This document shows positions 40,743 through 48,348 of a stretch of 64,000 nt of DNA, in pieces. Numbering within the stretch: the first letter of the stretch is position 1; every line of letters starts with the position of its first letter. The notes under the pieces are model-generated. The model was not told the DNA's origin. It saw only the letters and a list, made by a program, of their open reading frames with translations, and made no database searches. Origin of the DNA: Uliginosibacterium gangwonense DSM 18521 (GTDB lineage Bacteria; Pseudomonadota; Gammaproteobacteria; Burkholderiales; Rhodocyclaceae); assembly GCF_000373965.1 (NCBI RefSeq), contig NZ_KB892838.1, positions 122,159 through 186,158 of the forward strand, given 5' to 3'. The translations under genes and the position numbers were made by a program.

Positions 40743-41708
40743 CTAGGTGTTTAGTCCCACAGTGTGCTGGGCTGGGTTAATGTTGAAACGTTCCGGTTCG
40801 GTTGTCCAGATTTTGCAGATGTATTCATAGGGAGTCAGGCCCTTGAGGGTTTTCAATCGTCTGGCAAAGTTGTAGGCCATCAAGAAGGTCTGCAAGTGGT
40901 TCTTCAGTTGTTCGTGCGATTGATAGTGGTAGCGCTTGACGGTTGCATCCTTGATCGTTCGATTCATGCGCTCTACTTGGCCATTGGTCCAAGGATGTTT
41001 GGGCAGCGTGTGTCGATGCTCAATGCCAAAGCGGTCGCAACGAAGATCGAACATGTGTCTGATGTGGCGGGCAGTCACGCCATTTCTGTATTTGGGTGGT
41101 ATGCAAAACTGAGCACCGTTGTCCGTCAGAACGGTATGAATCTTGTACGGAACCGCCGTAACAAGCCGAGCCAGAAAATCAGAGGCAATGGTGCGATCAG
41201 ATTGCTTGTGTAGTTCTGCGTAGGCGAATTTTGATGTCCGATCGATGGCTACGAAGAGATACAGCCGCCCTTCATCAGTCTGTACTTCGGCAATGTCGAT
41301 GTGAAAGTAGCCAATCGGATAAGCCTTGAATTTCTTCTTGGCGGGTTTGTCGCCTTCTACCTCGGGAAGACGTGATATTCCATGTCGCTGCAAACAACGA
41401 TGCAGCGAGGATCGTGTCAAATGAGGAAGGCTTGGTTGAAGCGCATACAGACAGTCGTCCAGGGGCAATAGCGTCAATTTTCGGAAGGCAACAACGCTCG
41501 CTTCTTCCTCCAAGGTCAGTACGGTAGAGCGTTTTGTTTTCGGCCCCATCGGCGCATCGTGAGCAAATTGCCGACTGCGCCATTTCGCCACTGTCTTTGG
41601 ATTAATTCCGTACTGATCGGCCAGCGCATTCAGGCTCGCTTGACTATGTTGTATTGCTCGACGCACAACCTCTGTCGTTCGGGCGCATCCGTGTAGTACC
41701 GGTCCCAT
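40743..41708 (-). CDS. IS481-family transposase
   Basis: A 321-residue DDE transposase. It has an N-terminal helix-turn-helix (NALADQYGINPKTVAKW), and the catalytic triad is visible as HIDIAEV (Asp), LTDNGAQF (Asp) and NGQVERMN (Glu). The start is ATG 41708. The stop TAG (40745-40743) lies outside the inverted repeat: the last residues, TVGLNT, are read through the inverted repeat into flanking DNA. It appears intact. Confidence 0.95.
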   Translation of the reverse strand: MGPVLHGCARTTEVVRRAIQHSQASLNALADQYGINPKTVAKWRSRQFAHDAPMGPKTKRSTVLTLEEEASVVAFRKLTLLPLDDCLYALQPSLPHLTRSSLHRCLQRHGISRLPEVEGDKPAKKKFKAYPIGYFHIDIAEVQTDEGRLYLFVAIDRTSKFAYAELHKQSDRTIASDFLARLVTAVPYKIHTVLTDNGAQFCIPPKYRNGVTARHIRHMFDLRCDRFGIEHRHTLPKHPWTNGQVERMNRTIKDATVKRYHYQSHEQLKNHLQTFLMAYNFARRLKTLKGLTPYEYICKIWTTEPERFNINPAQHTVGLNT

Positions 41709-41764
41709 AAGTCATCCCTCCGTAGCTGGCTATAAGTTACACCAGGACACTGTGGGACTAAACA
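40748..41764. mobile_element. IS481-family insertion sequence
   Basis: The element is bounded by perfect 18-bp terminal inverted repeats, TGTTTAGTCCCACAGTGT (40748-40765) and its reverse complement at 41747-41764, and contains one transposase gene. No matching direct repeat flanks it (left flank ACTAGG, right flank CACCCG), so the sequence next to it was probably deleted after insertion. A partial integrase is on its left and the 3' part of an SDR gene on its right. Confidence 0.9.
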
Positions 41765-41766
41765 CA

Positions 41767-42126
41767 CCCGCCTATACGCTGATTGGTGGGACGCTAGATC
41801 ACGAGGTACGCCAATTCGGCATTCGTGTGTCACTTGTCGAACCTTCTTTTACCAAAACGAATCTGGATCTCAACGCGCCGCGAACCGTCGCCAGGATTTC
41901 TGATTACGAAAAGGAACTGGGCATCGTTTCTCAAGCAATCCAAAACAACATCCAGAAAGCTCCCTCGCCAGAGGGTGTCGCCGAGACGGTGGTCGACGCA
42001 GCTTTGGGTACATGGAAGATGCGTCGTACCCCCAAAGGAGCGGCCTCTCTTCTGGCCTGGTTGCGTAGCTTCATGCCTGCAGGCCCTGTCGAGAAAGGCT
42101 TGAGAAAAACGTTTGGGCTTGCTTGA
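41767..42126 (+). pseudogene. C-terminal part of an SDR oxidoreductase cut by IS481
   Basis: The frame reads TLDHEVRQFGIRVSLVEPSFTKTNL, the end of a short-chain dehydrogenase after the catalytic Tyr-Lys segment, and continues with a short family-typical tail to TGA 42126. The cofactor-binding and catalytic part is absent, replaced by the IS481 right end at 41764. The ATG-like codon inside the IS is not a real start. Confidence 0.8.
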
Positions 42127-42203
42127 ATCAAGGTGCCACGCCTGCAAGTGATTATCGATTCTGATGCGGTTGTGAACGATTGAGATGGATGGGGATGGAT
42201 GCC

Positions 42204-42244
42204 TTGACGTATCTGTATGATGGTTATAATATGATGACCATCAT
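42204..42244 (+). promoter_or_regulatory. tetR promoter with overlapping palindromic operator
   Basis: TTGACG (42204-42209) and TATAAT (42225-42230) are spaced by 15 bases. ATGATGACCATCAT (42231-42244) directly follows. It is a 6-bp inverted repeat around AC and is repeated in front of the SDR gene (42877-42890). Transcription should start within or just before the operator, so binding of the TetR protein would block its own promoter. Confidence 0.7.
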
Positions 42245-42830
42245 GCAGACCCCACTCAATCGCAAGCAAATCACTCACGAGCGTATCGTCGACGTCGCGT
42301 CTCGCGCGATCAGGCGAGCTGGCACCCATGGCGTTGGCGTCGCCGACATGATGAAGGAGGCAGGCCTTACCCACGGTGGCTTCTATGCGCACTTCGAGTC
42401 AAGAGATGCGCTGGTAGTTGAAGCAATGCAACGGGCCTGGCGGGACAGTTCGAACGCGTTGAAAGAGGCGATTGCTCGTCGTGTGGCGAGCGGAGACTGT
42501 CGAATCAAGGCACTGGTGGATTCGTACCTGCACGAAAGTAATCTGGAGCGTATCGAGTGCGGCTGCCTGGTTGCTGCATTGGCTTCCGAGGTGCCTCGTC
42601 TGGACGGCACTGTGCGAGACGAAGCGCACCGCCATGCGAGCGCTTTTGTCGAATTGGTACGTTCAATGCTGCCGGATGGAATAGATCCGGCCCAAGCAGC
42701 GAGTGTCGCTGCCACGCTGGTCGGGGCATTGCAACTTGCGCGTGTGTTCGGTGGCCAACAGGGCTGTGATCTGTTGGCGCGGACGCGTGAGCAACTCGTC
42801 ACACAGTTTAAACCCGTTTTCCCCAACTGA
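42243..42830 (+). CDS. TetR family transcriptional regulator
   Basis: A 195-residue repressor. Residues 8-60 form the TetR DNA-binding domain (ITHERIVDVASRAIR, GVGVADMMKEAGLTHGGFYAHF). The remainder is the helical ligand-binding part with CGCLVAALASEVPR, as in AcrR/NemR-like regulators. I chose ATG 42243 because the -10 element ends at 42230 and transcription must begin after it; the message would then be nearly leaderless. ATGs at 42231 and 42234 are in frame but would be at or before the transcription start. It probably controls itself and the SDR gene at 42905 through the shared palindrome. Confidence 0.9.
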   Translation: MQTPLNRKQITHERIVDVASRAIRRAGTHGVGVADMMKEAGLTHGGFYAHFESRDALVVEAMQRAWRDSSNALKEAIARRVASGDCRIKALVDSYLHESNLERIECGCLVAALASEVPRLDGTVRDEAHRHASAFVELVRSMLPDGIDPAQAASVAATLVGALQLARVFGGQQGCDLLARTREQLVTQFKPVFPN

Positions 42831-42876
42831 GGCTCTCATGGCATGTCACAGACAGCCTCGCTTTTTGCTTGAAAAT

Positions 42877-42890
42877 ATGATGACCATCAT
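42877..42890. promoter_or_regulatory. Second copy of the TetR operator
   Basis: ATGATGACCATCAT at 42877-42890 is identical to the operator in front of tetR (42231-42244). It lies 14 bases before the SDR start codon. Identity over all 14 bases at two promoters in the same gene group strongly supports an operator. Confidence 0.75.
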
Positions 42891-42904
42891 AAGAAAGATA
42901 TCCC

Positions 42905-43606
42905 ATGAAAATCGCTGACTCAACTGTTCTCATCACTGGTGCAAACCGAGGCATCGGTCTGGCCTTTGCAAAAGCTTTCCTTGCTCGCGGTGCACGCAAG
43001 GTTTATGCGGGCGCGCGCGATCCTGCGAGCGTTGCCTTGCCGGGCGTCGAGCCGCTGAAGCTCGATGTGACTTCGCCCGATGATGTTGAGGCTGCCGCAC
43101 GTGTGGCGAGCGACGTGAGCATTGTCGTGAACAACGCGGGCATTGCCGCGATTGGCGGTTTCCTTGCTGACGATGCCGAAGCACTGCTTCGCCGTCACTT
43201 CGAGACCAATGTTTTCGGGGTGCTGCGCGTGAGCCGTGCGTTTGCCCCTGCACTCGCACGCAATGGGGGTGGGGCACTGCTTAACGTGGCATCGATCGGT
43301 AGCTGGTTGAGTTTTCCAATGCTGGCGACCTATGCGACATCCAAGGCCACAGTTTGGAGTCTGAGCAATGGCTTGCGCAACGAGCTGCGTGAGCAGGGCA
43401 CACAGGTGATGAGCCTGCACATGGGTTTCGTCGACACTGATCTGACGAAGGGGCTCGATGCAGTGAAGTCGTCGCCCGAGGATATCGTGAAATACGCGCT
43501 CGACGCACTGGAGGCAGGTGCAGAAGAGGCGCTCGCCGATGAACTCACCCGACAAGTACATGGCGGCTTGTCAGCTCAGCCACCGGTCTATCTGGGGTCG
43601 CGCTGA
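42905..43606 (+). CDS. Short-chain dehydrogenase/reductase (SDR)
   Basis: A 233-residue NAD(P)-dependent oxidoreductase. It has the TGANRGIG nucleotide motif (residues 11-18), NNAG, a Ser in the NVASIGS stretch and the YATSK active site. The substrate is unknown. An operator for TetR lies directly upstream. It begins the SDR-MFS-thioesterase group. It resembles SDR proteins paired with TetR regulators in aldehyde- or quinone-stress loci, but this is only inference. The gene at 41767-42126 is a remnant of a different SDR. Confidence 0.93.
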   Translation: MKIADSTVLITGANRGIGLAFAKAFLARGARKVYAGARDPASVALPGVEPLKLDVTSPDDVEAAARVASDVSIVVNNAGIAAIGGFLADDAEALLRRHFETNVFGVLRVSRAFAPALARNGGGALLNVASIGSWLSFPMLATYATSKATVWSLSNGLRNELREQGTQVMSLHMGFVDTDLTKGLDAVKSSPEDIVKYALDALEAGAEEALADELTRQVHGGLSAQPPVYLGSR

Positions 43607-43641
43607 CCTGAACGTTCATAACCCCCTATAGGCCGAATAAC

Positions 43642-43677
43642 TTGGTATGCCTGACTTTGATGAGTCAGGCATACCAA
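43642..43677. terminator. Strong hairpin between the SDR and MFS genes
   Basis: A perfect 15-bp stem (43642-43656 with 43663-43677) with a 6-base loop lies 36 bases after the SDR stop. It is followed by TAATCTGG, not a T-run, so it could pause or attenuate transcription, or stabilise the message. Confidence 0.55.
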
Positions 43678-43694
43678 TAATCTGGAATACATAC

Positions 43695-45143
43695 ATGGCT
43701 ATTCCTGACGACCAGACCCAAACGTCTTCACTTGTTTCAATGCCAAATGCATTTTTTAGCGGGCCGTCTGGCAGCACTTCACCATGGCCGGTGTTTTGGG
43801 TGGCAAGTATTGCAGTGTTCCTTGTTTCCATGGACGGCACCATGTTGTTCGCAGCCTTCAGCGCTTTGCGAGCAGGTTTTCCGCAAGCCACTGCGGCCGA
43901 TCTTTCGTGGGTACTCAACGCCTACACGGTGGTTTATGCAGCGATGCTAATCCCCTCCGGGGGATTGGCAGACCGACATGGACGCAAGAAAGTGTTTCTC
44001 GTTGGCGTCATGCTGTTTATAGCGTCTTCTGTAGCCTGTGGCTTGGCCGTCAGCGTGGAATGGCTGGTCGCGGCAAGAGCGCTGCAAGCCATGGGGGCAG
44101 CATTGCTGACGCCAGCTTCGCTCTCGCTTGTGCTGGCAGCATTTCCGACACATAAACGAGCTGTTGCGGTCAGCCTATGGAGTGCCGTCGGTGGTTTGGC
44201 TGCTGCGGTAGGGCCGAGTCTTGGCGCATTTGTCGTTGCGTCGATCGGTTGGCAATGGGCGTTCTATCTGAACGTGCCTTTGGGCCTGTTTGCAATATGG
44301 CGGGGGGCGATACTGTTGAGGGAGGCCAAGCAGTCAACCACCGAGCGCCCCTTGGACTTGGTGGGAATGATTTTCCTGATCATCGGTATTGGTGCCCTGG
44401 CGCTGTCCATTGTGCAAGCTGAGTCACCTGATTGGTCACGCTATGAACTGCTATGGATTGCAAGCCTCGGGATAGCAGGCATCGTTGGATTTGTGGTTTG
44501 GGCTCGGATTGCTGCCGCGCCACTGGTGGACTTGGGGTTGTTCCGAAACGCGACCTATAGCTATGTCAATCTTGCGACCTTGAGTTTTGGGATTGCATTC
44601 TCGATCATGTTTTTTACCTTTTTCTTTTACATGAAATCGATTTGGCACTACTCGTTACCTCTGGCGGGCTTGGCTATTACCCCTGGACCCTTGATGGTGA
44701 CCCCGGTCGCGGCACTCTCAGGTCGCCTCGCAAGCCGTCATGGCCACCGTCCATTGCTGGTGGTAGGGTGTTTGGTCTATGCGGCGAGTGGACTGTGGTT
44801 TTTGTTGGTGCCAGGAACAGAGCCGGCCTATCTGACGCAATGGTTACCGGGAGCACTTCTCAGTGGCATGGGGGTAGGTATGGTGCTGCCCTCTTTGTCG
44901 GGTGCCGCTGTCAGCCACTTGCCCAAAGACCAGTATGCCGTTGGCAGTGCCATTAACCAAGCGATACGGCAAATTGGGTCAGTCATGGGCGTTGCACTGA
45001 CCGTTCTGTTGCTGGGTAGCGTTGATCTGCAACGCACCGATTTCAATGCAGTTTACTGGTGCCATATCTTGCTGGCATTGATAACGGCAGTCCTCTGCCT
45101 GCCCGTCAATACCTTGCCAAAAGTGATTGTGAAAGGCCCCTGA
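43695..45143 (+). CDS. MFS drug transporter, DHA2 (14-helix) family
   Basis: A 482-residue transporter with about 14 hydrophobic segments. The signature GGLADRHGRKKVFLVG lies between helices 2 and 3. The GGLAAAVGPSLGAFVV stretch, with its G-P-x-L-G pattern, is the drug-H+ antiporter motif C. The ATG at 43695 is chosen because the ATG at 43647 lies in the stem of the hairpin (43642-43677). It probably exports a toxic compound under TetR control together with its neighbours; the substrate is unknown. Confidence 0.92.
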   Translation: MAIPDDQTQTSSLVSMPNAFFSGPSGSTSPWPVFWVASIAVFLVSMDGTMLFAAFSALRAGFPQATAADLSWVLNAYTVVYAAMLIPSGGLADRHGRKKVFLVGVMLFIASSVACGLAVSVEWLVAARALQAMGAALLTPASLSLVLAAFPTHKRAVAVSLWSAVGGLAAAVGPSLGAFVVASIGWQWAFYLNVPLGLFAIWRGAILLREAKQSTTERPLDLVGMIFLIIGIGALALSIVQAESPDWSRYELLWIASLGIAGIVGFVVWARIAAAPLVDLGLFRNATYSYVNLATLSFGIAFSIMFFTFFFYMKSIWHYSLPLAGLAITPGPLMVTPVAALSGRLASRHGHRPLLVVGCLVYAASGLWFLLVPGTEPAYLTQWLPGALLSGMGVGMVLPSLSGAAVSHLPKDQYAVGSAINQAIRQIGSVMGVALTVLLLGSVDLQRTDFNAVYWCHILLALITAVLCLPVNTLPKVIVKGP

Positions 45144-45148
45144 TCTCA

Positions 45149-45172
45149 AGAATACCGTGATCAAGGTATTCT
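45149..45172. repeat. Short hairpin after the MFS gene
   Basis: AGAATACC (45149-45156) pairs with GGTATTCT (45165-45172) around an 8-base loop, six bases after the MFS stop and just before the thioesterase gene. No T-run follows. It is probably an intercistronic element. Confidence 0.4.
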
Positions 45173-45193
45173 CAATCTGAATTGGAGACAACT

Positions 45194-45745
45194 ATGGAAA
45201 TCGAAAAACAATCAAGCGTCTGGATCAATCTTCAGACTGATGCAGTGCAGCGCGCGCGTAACGGAGGTGGAGTGCCTGGCATAGCCAAAATGGAACAACT
45301 AGCTGGCAAGAGCGGGCGAGAGATTCTCGAAGCCATGATGTCTGGCGAGTTGCCATATCCGCCCATGAACGAAACCATGAATATGGCGCTGCTGGAAGTG
45401 GGCGACGGCCATGCTGTCTTCCAGGGCATCCCGCTGCTACCGCACTACAACCCCCTAGGGACGGTGCACGGGGGCTGGTTTGCTACCCTTCTGGATTCAG
45501 CGCTGGGGTGTGCTGTACAAACGACACTACCCGCTGGGCGCTCCTACACGACGGCGGAACTGAGCATCAACATCGTACGGCCCGCATTGCACACGACCGG
45601 GCCTTTGCGTGCCATCGCCAGGGTTCTGCACCGAGGCGGTCAAATGGCTACGGCGGAGGCACGCGTCGAGGACGAGAAAGGCAGGTTATACGCACATGCG
45701 ACCGCAACCTGTTTTGTCTTCAATGCACGAGCAGCTACGCCTTAA
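45194..45745 (+). CDS. PaaI-family hotdog thioesterase
   Basis: A protein of about 183 residues with a hotdog fold. It has the family motif HYNPLGTVHGGWFATLLDSA (catalytic region) and TTAELSINIVRP, then RAIARVLHRGGQMATAEA in the C-terminal part. PaaI-like proteins hydrolyse acyl- or aryl-CoA esters; the substrate is unknown. The start ATG at 45194 has TGGAG eight bases upstream; a TTG 12 bases before is less likely. It is the last gene of the TetR-linked group. Confidence 0.9.
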   Translation: MEIEKQSSVWINLQTDAVQRARNGGGVPGIAKMEQLAGKSGREILEAMMSGELPYPPMNETMNMALLEVGDGHAVFQGIPLLPHYNPLGTVHGGWFATLLDSALGCAVQTTLPAGRSYTTAELSINIVRPALHTTGPLRAIARVLHRGGQMATAEARVEDEKGRLYAHATATCFVFNARAATP

Positions 45746-45864
45746 TGTCAACGGCTACATGACCGCAATGGAATAATAAGCGGATGCTTGCTGCATTCTA
45801 TGCCAGTGACCGCTTTGGCCGAGATGCTGTCGGTGGAAGAATGGTCACTGTCCCGGTTCTGTAC

Positions 45865-46275
45865 TTATTCCAAGATTTTCCGGATGGCCGAAACGAACCC
45901 GATCTTGAAGATCGCTCGGCCCTTGGCATTGAGGATTCGCCCGTGACTGTCCTGCTTCCACCCTTCGTCCTGCATTAGTTCATCACTGGTCGCGTGCCGC
46001 AGCGCTTCCTTCTCCGAGTCGGTGAGGCCGGTCGACGCAGGCAGGATCTGAATTGCATCCTGCCTTTGGTTAGCCGGTCTCGTTGTCTGGTCGATGATGA
46101 CCTTGGTGTTCGCCTTGAGCAGATTCACCTCGCCACGCAGTCTTTTATTTTCGGCGAGCATCGCCCCCATGACAGCGCGAACCGCGGGATCAGGGATCTT
46201 GTTTAGAACGTCGTGAATCGGGTTCTCGCTGAGCTTACGTACCTTGCGGGTTACCCCCCCGTATGGCCGGCCCAA
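45865..46275 (-). CDS. gmtX: GmtX, C-terminal part (after the -1 shift)
   Basis: The frame reads from the G-run junction at 46254 through VTRKVRKLSENPIHDVLNKI and a coiled coil (AENKRLRGEVNLLKANTKV), and ends at 45865. The upstream half (46251-46496) ends in TAA right after a run of seven G; a -1 shift on that run joins the two halves into one protein of 210 residues. Together they match GmtX, the third protein of the Gamma-Mobile-Trio set, in length and position after gmtZ. The GmtX role is unknown. The frame is open for 21 bases before the shift but without a good start. Confidence 0.7.
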   Translation of the reverse strand: MGRPYGGVTRKVRKLSENPIHDVLNKIPDPAVRAVMGAMLAENKRLRGEVNLLKANTKVIIDQTTRPANQRQDAIQILPASTGLTDSEKEALRHATSDELMQDEGWKQDSHGRILNAKGRAIFKIGFVSAIRKILE

Positions 46276-46496
46276 GCCCTGATCAAACCCTTGAAGTCGT
46301 CCCCTGTCTTGTTATGGATGGTTGATGTGACCGGGCCGCCGCGCTCTTGGGATATCTTAGAAATTGTTGCCACGGAGAAATCGGTACTACCGCGCTCATG
46401 CTGCTCCCGACATACGGCATGAATGATGTCGAGATTCTTCGCCTTGCGGGACGTCGTATTGGCCTTGAGCTGCTCCAGAAGTTCATCAGGATGCAC
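46251..46496 (-). CDS. gmtX: GmtX, N-terminal part (ends at a G7 run)
   Basis: It starts at GTG 46496 with AAGGAGACAGCA upstream, overlapping the gmtZ stop by 11 bases. It has 81 codons, VHPDELLEQLKANTTSRKAK and then a helical segment with SVATISKISQERGGPVTS, a helix-turn-helix-like pattern. It ends TGG at TAA 46253-46251 directly behind seven G (plus-strand C at 46254-46260). With eight G the frame would continue into the C-terminal part. The frame-0 codons are ACG GGG GGG TAA, so a -1 slip on G_GGG_GGG gives GTA next. Confidence 0.7.
   Translation of the reverse strand: MHPDELLEQLKANTTSRKAKNLDIIHAVCREQHERGSTDFSVATISKISQERGGPVTSTIHNKTGDDFKGLIRAWAGHTGG
46254..46260 (-). other. Slippery G7 site in gmtX
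   Basis: Seven consecutive G on the minus strand, placed G_GGG_GGG in the zero frame and followed by the stop TAA. A one-base backward slip restores the frame of the second half. It may be a programmed ribosomal or transcriptional slippage site, a slippage mutation, or a homopolymer miscall. Confidence 0.55.
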
Positions 46497-48348
46497 TGCT
46501 GTCTCCTTTTGGGTGGGGTAGTGTCCGTTTGACGCGGGCCGCATCAATGATTTCGTAGGCAGGGGTGCCAGCCACCTTCTCTGCAAGCACGTCCCAGGTG
46601 TCATCAACGATGCCTAGGTCGCGCAGTCGGCGATGTCCTTCCACACATTCTAGCGCCCCCTTGATCGAGCCGGTGCGTGCTTGGATAAGTTGCATCACGG
46701 CATTGCCGGCGGCTAGTTGCTGCTCTGGAGTCAGGCGAAAGAAGATCGGCGGCATCTTATTGAACTCCAGCATGCAATCAAGCAACTGGCTGCGCCGTAG
46801 GGTCGGCTTGCGTGCATCGATCTCTGGATAAATAGTGGCGTTTTCGCAAAGAACTTCGAGCTGGTGCAGCTCTGAGGCTGTTTCGGTGAAGCCCATCTGA
46901 ATGTCGTGCATCTCACCTACCGCCACGAGCTGCCCCCCCTCCTTATGGGCTTCCTTCATGATTTCCATCGAGCGAGCGATCAGGTAGTACGTGGCCTGCA
47001 TGTCATTGACCAGCTTGCCCATCGCCTCTGATTCCGCTTCATAGCGCTGCGAGAGGCGTTCCAGTAAGCGGGCTTCGGTGAACAAATGACCGTCGCGCTG
47101 ACAATCGGCACGTCGGTTTTCCAAAATGGAGACTTGCTCCTGGAGGTCGTTATGGCGCTCACTGCGTTCGTGCGCTTCGTAGCTGACGGTATTAAAGTGC
47201 GCCTGCAGACCAGGCAGGAAGGCTGGACCGGAAAGGAAGAAGCGACAGCGCACGCAGTTGCGCTCATTAGGGTAGCCTGGGACTGGGGCGTAGGTTGGCT
47301 CTGTCTGACGTTCCTTTATGCACGCCCCGCCCGCATCGCACATTGACCCGCCCACCGGGCAGAGGCCCTTGTCCTCGAAGACGAAAGTAGCTGCAGATTT
47401 GTGACCGACAGCGGCACGCATGGCGTCAACGCTGACGCTCGCAAAACGCTGGCTGACCTGCTCCATGCTCGCATCCATCAAGAAACGTCGGTGGCTGGCT
47501 TCGTCGATTGCCAGCGTATTACGCTCGGCGACGTTCAGTACCTCTTTCATGTAGGCGTGGCCGAATTTCGTATAGTACAACGTCATTATGACGCGAGAGT
47601 GGCCGGCAATCAGCTTGGAGACCACGACGAGGGGCAACTGCAAATCAAGTATCAGGTAGCTGATCAAAGACACTCGCAACGCATGAAGCGGGAAGTACGT
47701 CGCTTGGTCGCGGTCGTGATCTACAAACTGGATCGGCGTACCGCCGTCCAGCGTTTCATCTCGCGCTAGGCAGCATTGTTCGAGTCGAGCGAGAAGCCGA
47801 TACCAGATACGGGAGAGTGAATTATCGCCCAGAGGCTTTTGCCGGTCGTCGTGCTTTGCCGCAGCATCGCGGAATAGGAAGCAGGCGCTCCCGCGGGCCT
47901 CCAGCACCTCCGGGTGCGGTGGTGTGCAACCGAAGTGCTTCGCCTCCAGTGCAGCCCACGCCATTGGTTCATTGATCGGGTTGTAGCGTTCCTGCCAGCA
48001 GCGCAGCTTCGCTAGCCAATACAACACCGTCTCGTGCGCCCAAGGGATGACATAGCCCTTAGCGTTCTCCGCCTTGTTAATGTCGGCGGTCTTGTTGGTA
48101 TTGATGAATAGGCCCACGCCGGACTCGTTGACGTGGCGGTGAAATACACCGCGCTGATAGGGTCGTGTAGCGCTGCCGGTGGAAAACGGGACGTCATTGG
48201 GCTCAAAAGAGCCGCCCCTTGGGTCGTGTACATAGCGCCATGTATCCGCCTCACCAGAGTCCAGCATCCGTACCTGAAACGTGCGCAGCGGCAGTTCCAA
48301 CTTAAGATAAAGAGCCACGGCGCGCACCGGGGACCACAGCTCGGTCAC
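46486..48348 (-). CDS. gmtZ: GmtZ, C-terminal catalytic part (after the -1 shift)
   Basis: From 48348 the frame encodes 620 residues of a tyrosine recombinase-like integrase. The catalytic segment starts LWSPVRAVALYLKLELPLR with a likely Arg I, then the HALRVSLISYLILD motif (H-x-x-R), AGHSRVIMTLYYTKFG (His and nucleophile Tyr), and a cysteine-rich CPVGGSMCDAGGACI segment in a zinc ribbon-like stretch (CxxxxxxCDxxxxC). The frame is open six codons further upstream to 48366, where the A-run of the first half lies. Starting at GTG 48348 is unlikely to be the whole protein. It overlaps gmtX by 11 bases. Confidence 0.75.
   Translation of the reverse strand: MTELWSPVRAVALYLKLELPLRTFQVRMLDSGEADTWRYVHDPRGGSFEPNDVPFSTGSATRPYQRGVFHRHVNESGVGLFINTNKTADINKAENAKGYVIPWAHETVLYWLAKLRCWQERYNPINEPMAWAALEAKHFGCTPPHPEVLEARGSACFLFRDAAAKHDDRQKPLGDNSLSRIWYRLLARLEQCCLARDETLDGGTPIQFVDHDRDQATYFPLHALRVSLISYLILDLQLPLVVVSKLIAGHSRVIMTLYYTKFGHAYMKEVLNVAERNTLAIDEASHRRFLMDASMEQVSQRFASVSVDAMRAAVGHKSAATFVFEDKGLCPVGGSMCDAGGACIKERQTEPTYAPVPGYPNERNCVRCRFFLSGPAFLPGLQAHFNTVSYEAHERSERHNDLQEQVSILENRRADCQRDGHLFTEARLLERLSQRYEAESEAMGKLVNDMQATYYLIARSMEIMKEAHKEGGQLVAVGEMHDIQMGFTETASELHQLEVLCENATIYPEIDARKPTLRRSQLLDCMLEFNKMPPIFFRLTPEQQLAAGNAVMQLIQARTGSIKGALECVEGHRRLRDLGIVDDTWDVLAEKVAGTPAYEIIDAARVKRTLPHPKGDSSAS

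Noticed and set aside
45784..46206. Small plus-strand frames after the thioesterase gene
   Set aside because: They have no ribosome binding sites or recognisable product and overlap the end of gmtX.
46251..46607. ATG at 46607 as the start of gmtX
   Set aside because: The added 37 residues lie inside gmtZ. The GTG at 46496 has a strong AAGGAG site and gives a natural N-terminus.
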